Source: Camellia lanceoleosa (taxonomy: Eukaryota > Streptophyta > Magnoliopsida > Ericales > Theaceae). From it: a DNA stretch of 64,000 nt. The position numbers were made by a program, and so were the translations under genes. Positions 35,521-47,030 of this stretch are shown in pieces. The stretch lies in the NCBI GenBank assembly GCA_025200525.1, contig CM045758.1, positions 9,482,580 to 9,546,579 on the forward strand, given 5' to 3'. The first letter of the stretch is position 1, and every line of letters begins with the position of its first letter. The notes beneath the pieces are model-generated. The model did no database searches. It saw only the letters and a list, made by a program, of their open reading frames with translations, and was not told where the DNA came from.

Positions 35521-36579
35521 GATATATATATATATATATGTTTCTGTTATTTAGCTGGGTTGATTTATATTTTCTTCTTGGAATAATTGAGTTTTTGATT
35601 ATTGTTCCACTTTATAATTTAGTTATGTGAACACTACCTATTTGTTTGATGTGAAAAATTAAAACTTAGGAAATGGGTTCTGTTAAGAAGAGTCATTTTG
35701 TCAATTCAATATTGTTTAGGCTAAATTGGATGTCTTTAATGTAGTTTTTGCTTTTTCCAGAAAATAAGTAAATAAAACCCAAATCAATTAAGTTGAATTA
35801 TGTACTAGGCATGATTGCCTGAGATGTTTTGGAATAGAGCATTTCAAGCCTTTCATATCATTTTTTTGTATAATAATGTACAATAAAAATATTAAAGATC
35901 TTTCCTTTATCCATAAGTGTTCATTCTGATTTTATTTTTTTCAATGAAGTTTAGAAATTTTACTTTAGTGAGCACTTCATGAACATACTTAACATGGATT
36001 TTTGGTCACAATCAAACGGAATTAATTGGATTGATACGTTTGGATGTAGTATTGAGTAGTTGGGTGGATTATTATTATTATTTTTATTTTTTGCCTAATG
36101 CATTTGCATTAGGTTGCATGGATTAGATGGAGGAGAGACAATGCCTAAGAAGGTATGGTTTTGTAGTTAATAAAATGGAGAAAGATTCAAAAGAATGTTG
36201 GACTCAAATCTAACTCCATTCACAAAGACATTAAAATCTTCAAAGCACTCAGGATTCCCATGGCAAAGGACCCAAGTGGTTACCTGATAGTTGATTTAAC
36301 ACCTAGGTGCCAATATTTTTTTTTTTTTTTTTTTCACTTTATCGTTCATCTAACATCGATGTGGCCAGATTAATTTCCTGCAATATATGACTGATATATT
36401 TCCATGTTAGATGTTCATGATTGAGAAGTTGCATTGTAATGCATAATGTGGTACATTAGCTTAGGTAAATGCAATAGGACATGGATGTCTAGTTCATAAT
36501 ATTCTAAAAAGAGGCAAGGCTCCAATTTTACATGGACTGCACTTGGACTTCTGTAATTAAGTGTAGGATCAACATGAGT
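35521..36579. other. CACTA interior without genes
   Basis: AT-rich, intron-like DNA with a short (TA)n near 35522-35538 and a poly-T at 36314-36334. Nothing further is recognised. Confidence 0.4.
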
Positions 36580-36584
36580 GTTCA
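36580..36584 (+). repeat. Target-site duplication of the Tekay-like element, left
   Basis: GTTCA, repeated at 46361-46365. Confidence 0.85.
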
Positions 36585-39182
36585 TGTAACAACCCTCACT
36601 TTGAATCAGTCTTGCTTGCATGTATTTTGTATGACCTTGAATTGTCAAGTTTGAAATCTTGATACTTGCCTTGTTTTGCTTTGTTTTATTGTAAGTTGCT
36701 GGAATTCGTGTTTTGTTTGGAGCGTAGCCGAGGTCAGCTCAGCATAGTTTGCCTTTGAGCCTTTGCGTTTTGAGCAGTTTTGGAACCTCAGCCGACCTCC
36801 ATCTTCACCCCGGCATGTTTGCCGAGATGTTACCTTTTGGGCCGAAGTGTGTATCGCCGAGGCTGTGATGTTTTGTGCTTGTAATCTTTGTCCTTGGGCA
36901 GGTATGGCCTAGGCCGAGATGTGGTACACCCAGGCCAAGGTGTGGCACAGCTTAGTCAAGTGTCGCTCTCCCTACCCTTTGTCTTTGTTGACCTATTGCC
37001 TAAGTCTTGTCTTTGGCCGAGGTCATTTCTAGCTCAGGCTTAGCCGCCAAGCGTGTTGTGTACGCTTTGTCAGAGACTTGTCTTGTCTAAGCAGTCACCT
37101 TTCTAACTGCACCAATCCGGTGATGCCACGTGTCCGAGCTGAAGGCTATGACAGCCGACAGGCCTATAATACATCATTGTGTAACTTTTGATTATGTTTT
37201 GGTCTCAAATCTTTGTCTTGTTTAGAGAGAGAAGCTCTAGAACTTGGAGTTAGAATTTTAGTGTGAGAGTTGAGCTCCGAGCTTGATCGTGGAAGATCGA
37301 ACCGTTGGATTTCAGTTTTGAGGTTAGATTCTTGTTCTACATCGATTGTTCTTATTGATCATCTAGATGCATTGCATGATTGGATCTGTTTTGCATGTCA
37401 TGCATTGATTTGAACTTGGTTTTGAAAGAGAAAAATGTTGTTCTTGTGTTCTTAAAGGAGAACCTTGTTTTGATCCGAAAGTTTGGAACAAGAATCATGT
37501 TTTGTGTTTGTTCTTGCATAATTTTCTCGAATGAGTACCCTAGTCCACGTTTTTGAACTCTTAGCTTGAAAACCCCAGATTTCGGATATGTGAGTTGGAT
37601 TTCAGCATGCATGATCTTGTTCTTCGTGCCCTTTGAAAGGAAACTCAGGTTTTCCTAACTTTGCCTTGTTTTGGCTTTCGAGTCCACACCTCGGCGGGGA
37701 GGTGTAGGACCTCGGCTAGACCTGGATGGTACCCAGTGCACTTCCCTGTGATGGGAAATAATGTTTTGATTCCTTGCATGTATGTGAAGCTCGTTTTGAG
37801 AGTATGGTTTGCTATGTGATTGTAGGACTTTGATCTTTGCTTGAGCCTACACCTGAAGACCGAGGTGAGTGGTGCTTTTAATAAAGCTATGTTATAAAGC
37901 TTTTGATAAATCTTGCTTGTTTCGCTTTGGTAAAAGTAATTGCTAAGCATGAATGATTAGCCTATTTTGATGTTTTGTATATGGGCTTGTTTTGATGGTA
38001 TTCTTGAAAGTCCCCTGTGCTGGAGGACTCTAAACTTTAGCAGCACTAGAGGAAAGGTAAGTATGAACTTCGTCTTGATGATGTCCTTGTAATGAGTTGA
38101 GCTTTGTTTCGGTTTCTTTGGAAAGTCCCTTGTGCTGGAGGACTCTAAACTTTCGCATGAGACATCTTGTTAAAAGGATACGGTCCTTTCTTTGGAAAGT
38201 CCCTTGTGCTGGAGGACTCTAAACTTTCGCAGTACATCTTGTTAAAAAGGATACGGTCCTTTCTTTGGAAAGTCCCTTGTGCTGGAGGACTCTAAACTTT
38301 CGCAGTACATCTTGTTAAAAAGGATACGGTCCTATCTTGCTAAGATAAATGTTAAAGCGGGCTACGGGCCTAAGTAACACAAGTCCCTTGTGCTAGAGGA
38401 CTTTAAACTTTTGTAGCACCACTTGGTGAAAAAGGGCTACGGGCCTAAGTCACAAACTTCGGTGAAAAAGGGCTGCGGGCCTAAGTCATATAAGCTTGAT
38501 ATGTTTTGTCTTGAAGATTACCTCGGCTACTACTTGTGCTATCTCGGCAAATGTTTTGACTTGTAAGACTTGTTGGATGAATACGGTTCATCACTTGATT
38601 CGATACAACTTGATTTGTCTTGTTTTGGAAGGAACCTCGGCTATTGTTTGAATGGTTTTGATATGCTTTGTTTTGGCGCATCGGCTATTATTCATGCAAA
38701 CCTTTATTTCTAGTACCATTCATCGAGTTTCCAAGCTCACCCTCTCTATATATATGTAGGTGATGAGCGTGACGGGCGGCGACGCCTAGAAGTATTTGTA
38801 CACTTGTTTTGGGATTTTTGTTATGCCGACTTGACTTGCTTACATCGTTTTGTGATTACCTCGGCATATGTGTTACTTGGCGATTCTTGAAAATCATGCT
38901 TCTTTGCTCGTGAATCATTGTATTTGTATATGTCGGTGAGAAGCCTTTTGATCGAGATGTAACTTGTATTTGTTTTGTTATCTGCCGAGGTGCGATTCAT
39001 ATGTATGCATTTACATTTGATCTATGCACTCTCTCAAGGACCATTTGTATTTAGTTTATTCGCTCGCATATGTGAGCCCCTATGATTACTCGATGTGTGT
39101 GAAATTTTGTAAGCCGCCTTTGGTAATTACGGACATGGCCATCTCGGCACCCAAATTACTAGGGCGGGTTGGGGTCGTGACA
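36585..39182 (+). repeat. 5' LTR of the Tekay-like element
   Basis: TGTAACAACCC...GTCGTGACA. It pairs with 43778-46360. It contains a 73-bp tandem repeat at about 38105-38340 and shorter repeats of AAAGGGCTACGGGCCTAAGT to 38485. Confidence 0.9.
37998..38485 (+). repeat. LTR-internal tandem repeats
   Basis: Three to five copies of a unit with AAAGTCCCTTGTGCTGGAGG, ACTCTAAACTTTCGCAG and GGATACGGTCC, about 73 bp. The matching array in the 3' LTR is at 45176-45640. Confidence 0.85.
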
Positions 39183-39185
39183 GAG

Positions 39186-39196
39186 TGGTATCGAGC
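39186..39196 (+). promoter_or_regulatory. Primer-binding site, initiator tRNA-Met type, one base short
   Basis: TGGTATCGAGC stands three bases after the LTR, where the standard site is TGGTATCAGAGC. The missing base turns CAG into CG, the same change that separates the two LTRs at many places. Confidence 0.75.
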
Positions 39197-39394
39197 ACAA
39201 GTTCCTCATAGTACGTTGATTCACACACTCGAGTCCTAAAGAGCATAGGATTCCATTTAGAAAGATGCTAGGGTTGCATCATATTGCTTGCTATTTGAAC
39301 AAGGTGTGCATTGTCTTGACTTGCTTAATTGTTACTTGCTCATGAGTTATTTGTTTACTTGCTTTAAAGTCACACTTTGTATACTCATAGTATC

Positions 39395-40500
39395 ATGAGG
39401 AGAGGTAGACCTCCACTTGCCCGAGATCACCAAGACAGATTGGATGTAATGGAAAGATTAATGGAAGGATTGACCCGTGAGTTAAGGCAAATAAGACAAG
39501 AAGACGCTTAGTACTACATCGACCCGTGCCGAAAGGCATTTAATGGTCGAAATGTAGTCCCTCCTCCACCTCCCCAAAGGCCACAAGTCGCTCCACACCA
39601 AATTTTATATGGAGATGGCACAATAGCTTTGATCAGGGAGTTCAAGAAGATGAGACCACCAAGGTTTTCTGGAGGTATTGAGCCAATGAAGGCCGAGGCA
39701 TGGGTTTTGGAAATGGAGAAACTGTTTGAGATTTTCCCCAGCACCGATGTTCAGAAGGTGACTTTAGCTGCATTCACCCTGGACGACGATGCTCGGAGAT
39801 GGTGGATGATGACCAGAGAAACTAACCCTGGTTTAACCTGGGCAAGGTTTTTGGAACTATTTTACAAGAAGCATTTTCCCCTCAGCGTTCGGAATCGCAA
39901 GGCTACCGAATTTCAGACTTTGACGCAAGGCGATGAACAAAGGGCGGAATATGATCGCGCTTTTCTTGAATTGGTAAGGTTTGTACCTCACATGATCAAT
40001 GATGAATACATGAAGGCTAGGAAGTTTGAAAGTGGGCTTCATGGACCGATTCAAGACCCAAGTTAGCTCGCCGATATGCCGACCTATGCCGGCATCTTGA
40101 ACAAAGCCGTTTGGCGAAACCAACTTGAACAGTACCGAACTTCGGGAGAGAATCACGGAAGAGATGAACCATGACAATCACCGAACACGCTTGAACACCA
40201 ATAAGAAGATGAACAAGGGCGGTCTTGGTTATCCGAAGCAGAAGGCAATACTAAGCCGACATGTTCAGATTAGGGAAGCAACATTTTGGGGTTTGTCGTC
40301 GGACATCCGGTGCTTGCTATGAATGTGGAGAAGTGGGTCATTTTGTGAGAGATTGTCCTAAGACAAAGGTGAAACCAAAGAAGAAAGGTGAGAATACCTC
40401 GTGCACGGTTCAAAAGAATAATGCCGAAAGGACAGATGAGGCAGTGAGTATTTGCACTAGTGCCGGGGATACTCGTAATCCGAGGCGGTGGTGTCGTATA
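39395..40500 (+). pseudogene. Gag of the Tekay-like element
   Basis: From the ATG at 39395 there is a stop at 39508. The core domain is open at 39629-40063 (MRPPRFSGGIEPMKAEAWVL, DDDARRWW, FKKHFP-like, RKFESGL). A TAG at 40064 and a frame change separate it from the CCHC zinc knuckle at 40315-40356 (CYECGEVGHFVRDC), which would bind element RNA. Confidence 0.85.
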
Positions 40501-40810
40501 CTTCTAATTTGCTCCGAAATGCTTATGTGTTAGTTGATTCGACTCACGACTCGTTTGTTTCTACTAAGTTTGCCGAGAAGATTAATAGGAAATTAGAATC
40601 TCTTGATTATGTGCTATCTGTGTTCACTCCGCAGGAGATCCATGATTGTTGCATCCATTTATAGAGCATGTGTTGTCGCTATTGAGCATGTTGAACTGCT
40701 AGTTGATTTAATGCCCTTGAATATAGATCAATTCGATGTTATATTGGGAATGGATTGGTTAGTAGCAAACCACGCACTCATTGATTGTGTTTCAAGAGTG
40801 TCACATTGAA
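40501..40810 (+). pseudogene. Protease region
   Basis: A VLVDST stretch near 40520-40545 stands where the aspartic protease active site lies (normally DSGA/DTGA), with the usual Gly altered. The typical downstream motif ILGMDWL is at 40741-40761. Frames differ between the two. Confidence 0.7.
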
Positions 40811-40999
40811 ACCCCCAAACCTAGCCGGGTTATTTTTCGGGTAAAGGAGTAATTCCCCACCTTATTTAATCTCATCCATGAAGGCACTGTAAGTTGATCC
40901 AAAAAGGTCAGTAAGGGTTATTTGTGTAGTATATTGAAAGATCGGGATGGAAATGTTAGTTTAGCCGACATCCCAGCTTGTTCATGAGTTCGCCGACGT

Positions 41000-41690
41000 C
41001 TTTCCTAATGATTTACCCGGCCATTTGGTCGATAGAGAAATAGAGTTTATTGTTGATGTTATATCGAACACACCGATCTCCAAAACACCATATAGAATGG
41101 CCCCACCGAACTTAGAGAATTGAAACTACAATTGCAAGAGTTGTTGGACAAGGGATTTATTAGGCCGCACATCACCATGGGGAGCACCTGTTATTTGTTA
41201 AGAAGAAGGATGGCACACTTCGCCTTTGTATTGATTATAGAGAACTCAATAAGGTCACCATTAAGAATAAGTACCCATTACCTAGGATTGATGATTTACT
41301 TGATCGTTACAAGGAGCACGAGTCTTTTCCAAGATTGACCTTAGGTCGGGCTACCATCGGCTTAAGGTTAAGGCAGAGGATGTTGAGAAGACCGCCTTCG
41401 GACTAGATATGGCCACTACGAATTTTTAGTGATGCCTTTCGGATTGACCAATGCCCTACTGCATTTATGGATTTAATGAACAGAGTCTTCAAGCCCCACT
41501 TAGATGAGTTTGTGGTCGTCTTCATCGATGATATATTGATTTATTCCAAGAGTGAAGTTGAACATGAAAACCATCGAGAATTTCTTCTTGAGATATTGAG
41601 AGACCGGAAGCAGTATGCTAAATTTAACAAGTGTGAGTTTTGGCTTTCTACTATTTCATTTCGGGTCATGTAATAAATGAAGAAGGTATT
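41000..41690 (+). pseudogene. Reverse transcriptase region
   Basis: The order of RT blocks is complete, but they lie in changing frames: [20 protein letters not shown] with PLPRIDDL at about 41218-41300, [12 protein letters not shown] codons near 41430, and the catalytic FIDD box at 41521-41532 followed by ILIYSK. The enzyme would copy element RNA into DNA; this copy cannot. Confidence 0.85.
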
Positions 41691-41699
41691 TCATTGATC

Positions 41700-42290
41700 C
41701 GAGCAAAATAGAAGCCGTGGTAAATTGGCCGAGGCCGACCAATGTGTCCGAGGTTCAAGTTTTCTGGTTTGGCGGGGTTACTACAGAAGTTCGTAAAAGA
41801 ATTCTCCAGATTGCAACTCCATTGACACAATTGACTAGGAAGGAGCACCGTATGAATGGATCAAGATCGAGTCACTTTTTCAGAACTAAAGACGAGGTTG
41901 GTTACAAAGACCAAGATCTTGGTACTTCCATCGTAATGAGGAGTTTCATGTTTACAAAGTGATGCGTCGCATAAGGGTTTGGGTTGTGTATTAATGCAAG
42001 GAGGTAAGGTTATAGCATATGCATCTCGTCAATTGAAGCCACATGAGAAGAACTATCCTACCCATGACTTGGAGCTAGCAACCGTGGTATTTGCTTTGAA
42101 GATTTGGCGTCATTACTTGTATGGAGCTTCTTGTCGTTTTTACAGATCATCGAGCTTGAAGTATCTATTCACTCGAAGGAATTGAACTTGAGACAAAGAA
42201 GATGGCTCGAGTTGTTGAAGGACTACGATATGCGATTCAATATCACCTGTGGAAAGCCAACAAGCGTGGCCGACGCCTGAAAGCGTAAAA
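41700..42290 (+). pseudogene. RNase H region
   Basis: [20 protein letters not shown] at about 41960-42015 holds the first catalytic Asp, and [12 protein letters not shown] near 42063-42098 the catalytic Glu. The segment is followed by HRSLKYLFT-like codons in a shifted frame. Confidence 0.8.
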
Positions 42291-42299
42291 TCGGTTGAA

Positions 42300-43470
42300 A
42301 TTTGGCATGCCTAACATTGATTTCGCGAACCAACCATTGTTGAAGAAGTAAAGGCAAGACAAATGGAGGATGAATTCTTCGAAAAAGTAGCCGATGAGAT
42401 TGTTACCAAGCCGAGATCCGGTACACCTTTGAAAACCAAGTGCTTAAGTTTGAAGGAAATTGTGTGGCCGATGTCCCGAGTCAAAAGGAAGATTTTGCCG
42501 AAGCCCATAATTCCAAGTTTGTTGTTCATCCAGAAATACCAAGATGTACCATGATGTAAAACAGATGTTTTGGTGGCCAAACATGAAGAGAGAGATAGCC
42601 GAATTTGTGTCCGGTGTTTGCATTGCCGCAAGTAAAAGGTAACATCGAGACCAGCAGGACTTCTACAACCTTTGCCGATCCTCGAGTGGAAGTGGGAACA
42701 CATCTCTATGGATTTTGTGACCGGACTGCCGAGAACACAAAAGGTATGGATTCGATTTGGGTTGTGGTAGATAGACTAACCAAGTCAAGACACTTTTTGC
42801 TGTTAAGACTACTTTCAACGCCGATCAACTTGCCCTACTTTATGTGAATGAGATTGTTAGACTTCATGGAGTGCCGATGTCAATAGTGTCGACAGAGATC
42901 CTAAATTTGTTTCCAGATTTTGGCGAGAGTCTACAGAGAGCCTTTGGAGCCGAACGAGATTTAGTACTGACTTTTCATCCCAGCATGATGGGCAAACAGA
43001 AAGAACGATTCGTGACACTTGAAGATATGCTTAGACTCGTGTATTGATTTCCAAGGAAATTGGGGAATGCATTTGCCATTAGTGGAATTCGCTTACAACA
43101 ACAAGTTATCACGCGAGTATTGGTATGGCGCCGTATGAAGCTCTATATGGAAGAAAATGCAGGTCGCCGATATGTTGGACCGAAGTCGGAGATAAGGCTC
43201 GCTTGGTCCCGAACTCATTCAAGTAACAACAGAGAAGATTAAACTTATTCACAGAGGATTAAAGCGCCAGAGCCGACAAAAAGAGTTATGCCGACCAGAG
43301 AAGAAATGAGCTAGAATTGAAGTTGGGGATCACGTATTCCTAAAGGTTTCACCAATGAAAGGAGTTTCCAGATTTGGGAAGAGAGGTAAGTTAGCACCCG
43401 TTATATTGGCCCATTTGAAGTCCTTGACAAGGTTAACTCCGTTGCTCTGACTTGCTTTGCCACCGAAATT
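42300..43470 (+). pseudogene. Integrase region
   Basis: A zinc-finger-like part (MKREIAEFV near 42582-42610) precedes the core, seen as [18 protein letters not shown] at about 42745-42798, then TSDRD-like and FHPSMMGKQKER-like codons near 42890-43010, and [18 protein letters not shown] at about 43050-43100. Repeated frame changes disable it. Confidence 0.8.
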
Positions 43471-43589
43471 GAGCCAAGTCCATAACGTGTTTCATGTTTC
43501 GATGTTAAGGAAGTATATTCGGGATCCACGCATGTAATTAAGCATTCTCGAATCGAAGTTAATGAGAATTTGGGCTATGAAGAGAAGCG

Positions 43590-43742
43590 ACGTCTATTGT
43601 GGAACAAGTTAAGCAATTGAGAAACAAGTCGATACCAATGGTAAAGGTGGAATGGAAAGAGCACTATGGCAAGGACGCCACATGGGAAATGGAAGAGGAA
43701 ATGAGAATTCGACATCCGAGTTATTCTTGGACCAAGGTATAG
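43590..43742 (+). pseudogene. Chromodomain at the integrase C-terminus
   Basis: The frame reads VKVEWKEHYGKDATWEMEEE, with the aromatic/acidic pattern of a plant chromovirus chromodomain, and ends at TAG near 43741. This domain is thought to steer integration to chromatin marks. Confidence 0.8.
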
Positions 43743-43761
43743 TAAGTTTGGGGTCCAAACT

Positions 43762-43777
43762 TCCTTAAGGGGTAGGA
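43762..43777 (+). promoter_or_regulatory. Polypurine tract of the Tekay-like element
   Basis: CCTTAAGGGGTAGGA abuts the 3' LTR. Confidence 0.75.
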
Positions 43778-46360
43778 TGTAACAACCCTCACTTTGAATC
43801 CTTGCTTGCATGTATTTTGTATGACCTTGAATTGTCAAGTTTGAAATCTTGATACTTGCCTTGTTTTGCTTTGTTTTATTGTAAGTTGTGGAATTGTGTT
43901 TTGTTTGGAGCGTAATCGAGGTCACCAAAGATAGTTTGCCTTTGAGCCTTTATGCGTTTTGAGCGATTTTGGAACCTCACCGACCTCCATCTTCACCCCG
44001 GCATGTTTGCCGAGATGTTACCTTTTGGGCGAAGTGTGTATCGCCGAGGTCGTGATGTTTTGTGCTTGTAATCTTTGTCCTTGGCGGTATGGCCTAGGCC
44101 GAGATGTGGTACACCCAGCCAAGGTGTGGCAGCCTTAGTCAAGTGTCGTCCTCCCTAACCTTTGTCTTTGTTGACTGTCAAGTCTTGTCTTTGGCCGAGG
44201 TCATTTCTAGCTCAAGGTTTAGCCGCCAAGCGTGTTGTGTACGCTTTGTCGAGACTTGTCTTGTCTAGCGTCACCTTTCTAATCGCACCAATCCGGTGAT
44301 GCCACGTGTCCGAGCCGAAGGCTATGACAAATGATGTGCCTATAATACATCATTGTGTAACTTTTGATTATGTTTTGGTCTCAAATCTTTGTCTTGTTTA
44401 GAGAGAGAAGCTCTAGAACTTGGAGTTAGAATTTTAGTGTGAGAGTTGAGCTCGAGCTTGATCGTGGAAGATCGAACCGTTGGATTTCAGCTTTGAGGTT
44501 AGATTCTTGTTCTACATCGATTGTTCTTATTGATCATCTAGATGCATTGCATGATTGGATCTGTTTTGCATGTCATGCATTGATTTGAACTTGGTTTTGA
44601 AAGAGAAAATGTTGTTCTTGTGTTCTTAAAGGAGAACCTTGTTTTGATCCGAAAGTTTGGAACAAGAATCATGTTTTGTGTTTGTTCTTGCATAATTTTC
44701 TCGAATGAGTACCCTAGTCCACGTTTTTGAACTCTTAGCTTGAAAACCCCAGATTTCGTATATGTGAGTTGGATTTCAGCATGCATGATCTTGTTCTTCG
44801 TGCCCTTTGAAAGGAAACTCAGGTTTTCCTAACTTTGCCTTGTTTTGGCTTTTCGAGTCCACACCTCGTGGGAGGTGTAGGACCTCGGCTAGACCTGGAT
44901 GGTACCCAGTGCACTTCCCTGTGATGGGAAATAATGTTTTGATTCCTTGCATGTATGTGAAGCTCGTTTTGAGAGTATGGTTTGCTATGTGATTGTAGGA
45001 CTTTGATCTTTGCTTGAGCCTACACCTGAAGACCGAGGTGAGTGGTGCTTTTAATAAAGCTATGTTATAAAGCTTTTGATAAATCTTGCTTGTTTCGCTT
45101 TGGTAAAAGTAATTGCTAAGCATGAATGATTAGCCTATTTTGATGTTTTGTATATGGGCTTGTTTTGATGGTATTCTTGAAAGTCCCCTGTGCTGGAGGA
45201 CTCTAAACTTTAGCAGCACTAGAGGAAAGGTAAGTATGAACTTCGTCTTGATGATGTCCTTGTAATGAGTTGAGCTTTGTTTCGGTTTCTTTGGAAAGTC
45301 CCTTGTGCTGGAGGACTCTAAACTTTCGCAGTACATCTTGTTAAAAAGGATACGGTCCTTTCTTTGGAAAGTCCCTTGTGCTGGAGGACTCTAAACTTTC
45401 GCAGTACATCTTGTTAAAAAGGATACGGTCCTTTCTTTGGAAAGTCCCTTGTCGGAGGACTCTAAACTTTCGCAGACATCTTGTTAAAAGGATACGGTCC
45501 TATCTTGCTAAGATAAATGTTAAAAGCGACTCACGGCCTAAGTAACACAAGTCCCTTGTGCTAGAGGACTTTAAACTTTTGTAGCACCACTTGGTGAAAA
45601 AGGGCTACGCCTAAGTCACAAACTTCGAAAAAGGGCTACGGGCCTAAGTCATATAAGCTTGATATGTTTTGTCTTGAAGATTACCTCGCTACTACTTGTG
45701 CTATCTCGGCAAATGTTTTGACTTGTAAGACTTGTTGGATGAATACGGTTCATCACTTGATTCGATACAACTTGATTTGTCTTGTTTTGGAAGGAACCTC
45801 GCTATTGTTTGAATGGTTTTGATATGCTTTGTTTTTTGGCAGACTCAGCTATTATTCATGCAAACCTTTATTTCTAGTACCATTCATCGAGTTTCCAAGC
45901 TCACCCCTCTCTATATATATGTAGGTGATGAGCGTGACGGCGACGCCTAGAAGTATTTGTACTGACTTGTTTTGGGATTTTGTTATGCCGACTTGACTTG
46001 CTTACATCTACTGCTTTTGTGATTACCTCGGCATATGTGTTACTTGCGCATTCTTGAAAATCATGCTTCTTTGCTCAGAATCAACAGATTTGTATATGTC
46101 TACCGAGAAGCCTTTTGATCGAGGATGTAACTTGTATTTGTTTTGTTATCTGCCGAGGTGCGATTACATTATGTATGCATTTACATTTGATCTATGCACA
46201 GCTCTCAAGGACCATTTGTATTTAGTTTATTCGCTTCCGCATATGTGAGCCCCTATGATTACTCTGATGTGTGTGAAATTTTGTAAGCCGGCCTTTGGTA
46301 ATTACGGATTACTGGCCATCTCGGCACCCAGCCTACTAGGGGCAGGTTGGGGTCGTGACA
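43778..46360 (+). repeat. 3' LTR of the Tekay-like element
   Basis: It aligns with 36585-39182. Long runs are identical, interrupted by 1-5 base indels or scrambled spots centred on CG/CAG/CTG. Differences become dense in the last 500 bp. Confidence 0.9.
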
Positions 46361-46365
46361 GTTCA
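46361..46365 (+). repeat. Target-site duplication of the Tekay-like element, right
   Basis: GTTCA, identical to 36580-36584. Confidence 0.85.
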
Positions 46366-47025
46366 TTTCATGTTTCTCATTAGTTCATGACTATATGACA
46401 TGTTTATTTAGGCTTTATTTGGTTTAGTAGTTAAGGGTGGTTTTGTTACTTTCAATTTTGCTAGATTTGGGTTGTAGAAGTATGGATCCATCCAGGGATT
46501 TTTTTTAGTTTTTTTTTTTAGTCAAGCTGTATTATTGGATTGTTATTTGTGATTTTATTGGGTATAGAAAAGTCTTAATGGTCAAAGAGCCAAAATTCTC
46601 TATTTTTGAGTCTTTTTTCTAGTAGAATTAGGAGAAATCTAGTAGGCTGTAGATACGTATGTAATCTTTCTATCCTATAAATTAAAGCTGACATTGTGAA
46701 TTTGTATTTGTGTAGTTTAGCTTAACACTTGCAAAAGAGTAGTTGTACATATATTCAAATGCTTTCAAATGCAATGCACTCATCTCAACTTCTAAGTGAA
46801 AGACAATAGATTATTTAAGTATCTGTTGAATGCCCAAATTCTCTATTTCTCTTCAAGATGACATCAATTGTTGCCCGGACATAAGTTCTTACCTTGCATC
46901 ATGAATGGCAGATTTATCATATTCCACCACCGAGACTTGGTTAAGGAAGGAAAAATTTGGCCAGATAGCCGAAGGTATGTTTCAAATATTTTTTTCCTTG
47001 GTTCATGAAAAAAAGAAAAAGAAAG
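46366..47025. other. CACTA interior with one possible exon
   Basis: AT-rich DNA, mostly unassigned. A frame at about 46901-46973 (MNGRFIIFHHRDLVKEGKIW) ends at a GTATG donor-like site and might be another captured exon. I do not recognise it. Confidence 0.3.
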
Positions 47026-47030
47026 TGTCC
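47026..47030 (+). repeat. Target-site duplication of solo LTR 1, left
   Basis: TGTCC, repeated at 49280-49284. Confidence 0.8.

Larger units (their letters stand above)
36585..46360 (+). mobile_element. Tekay/Del-like Ty3-gypsy chromovirus, full structure, inactivated
   Basis: It is 9,776 bp with LTRs of 2,598 and 2,583 bp, a GTTCA duplication, an initiator-tRNA-Met-type primer site and a purine tract. Gag, protease, reverse transcriptase, RNase H, integrase and a C-terminal chromodomain follow in gypsy order, so it is a chromovirus. LTR start TGTAACAACCC and end GTCGTGACA fit the Tekay/Del lineage. The coding region is split by many frame changes, so no intact polyprotein remains. Many differences between its LTRs look like CAG or CTG in one copy against CG in the other, which may be a sequence-quality effect. 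It was inserted into the CACTA element after that element had captured its cargo. Confidence 0.9.

Noticed and set aside
36415..36648. Minus-strand frames at the edge of the Tekay LTR (also 43575-43928)
   Set aside because: They straddle the LTR boundary and are partly shared by both LTRs; no domain.
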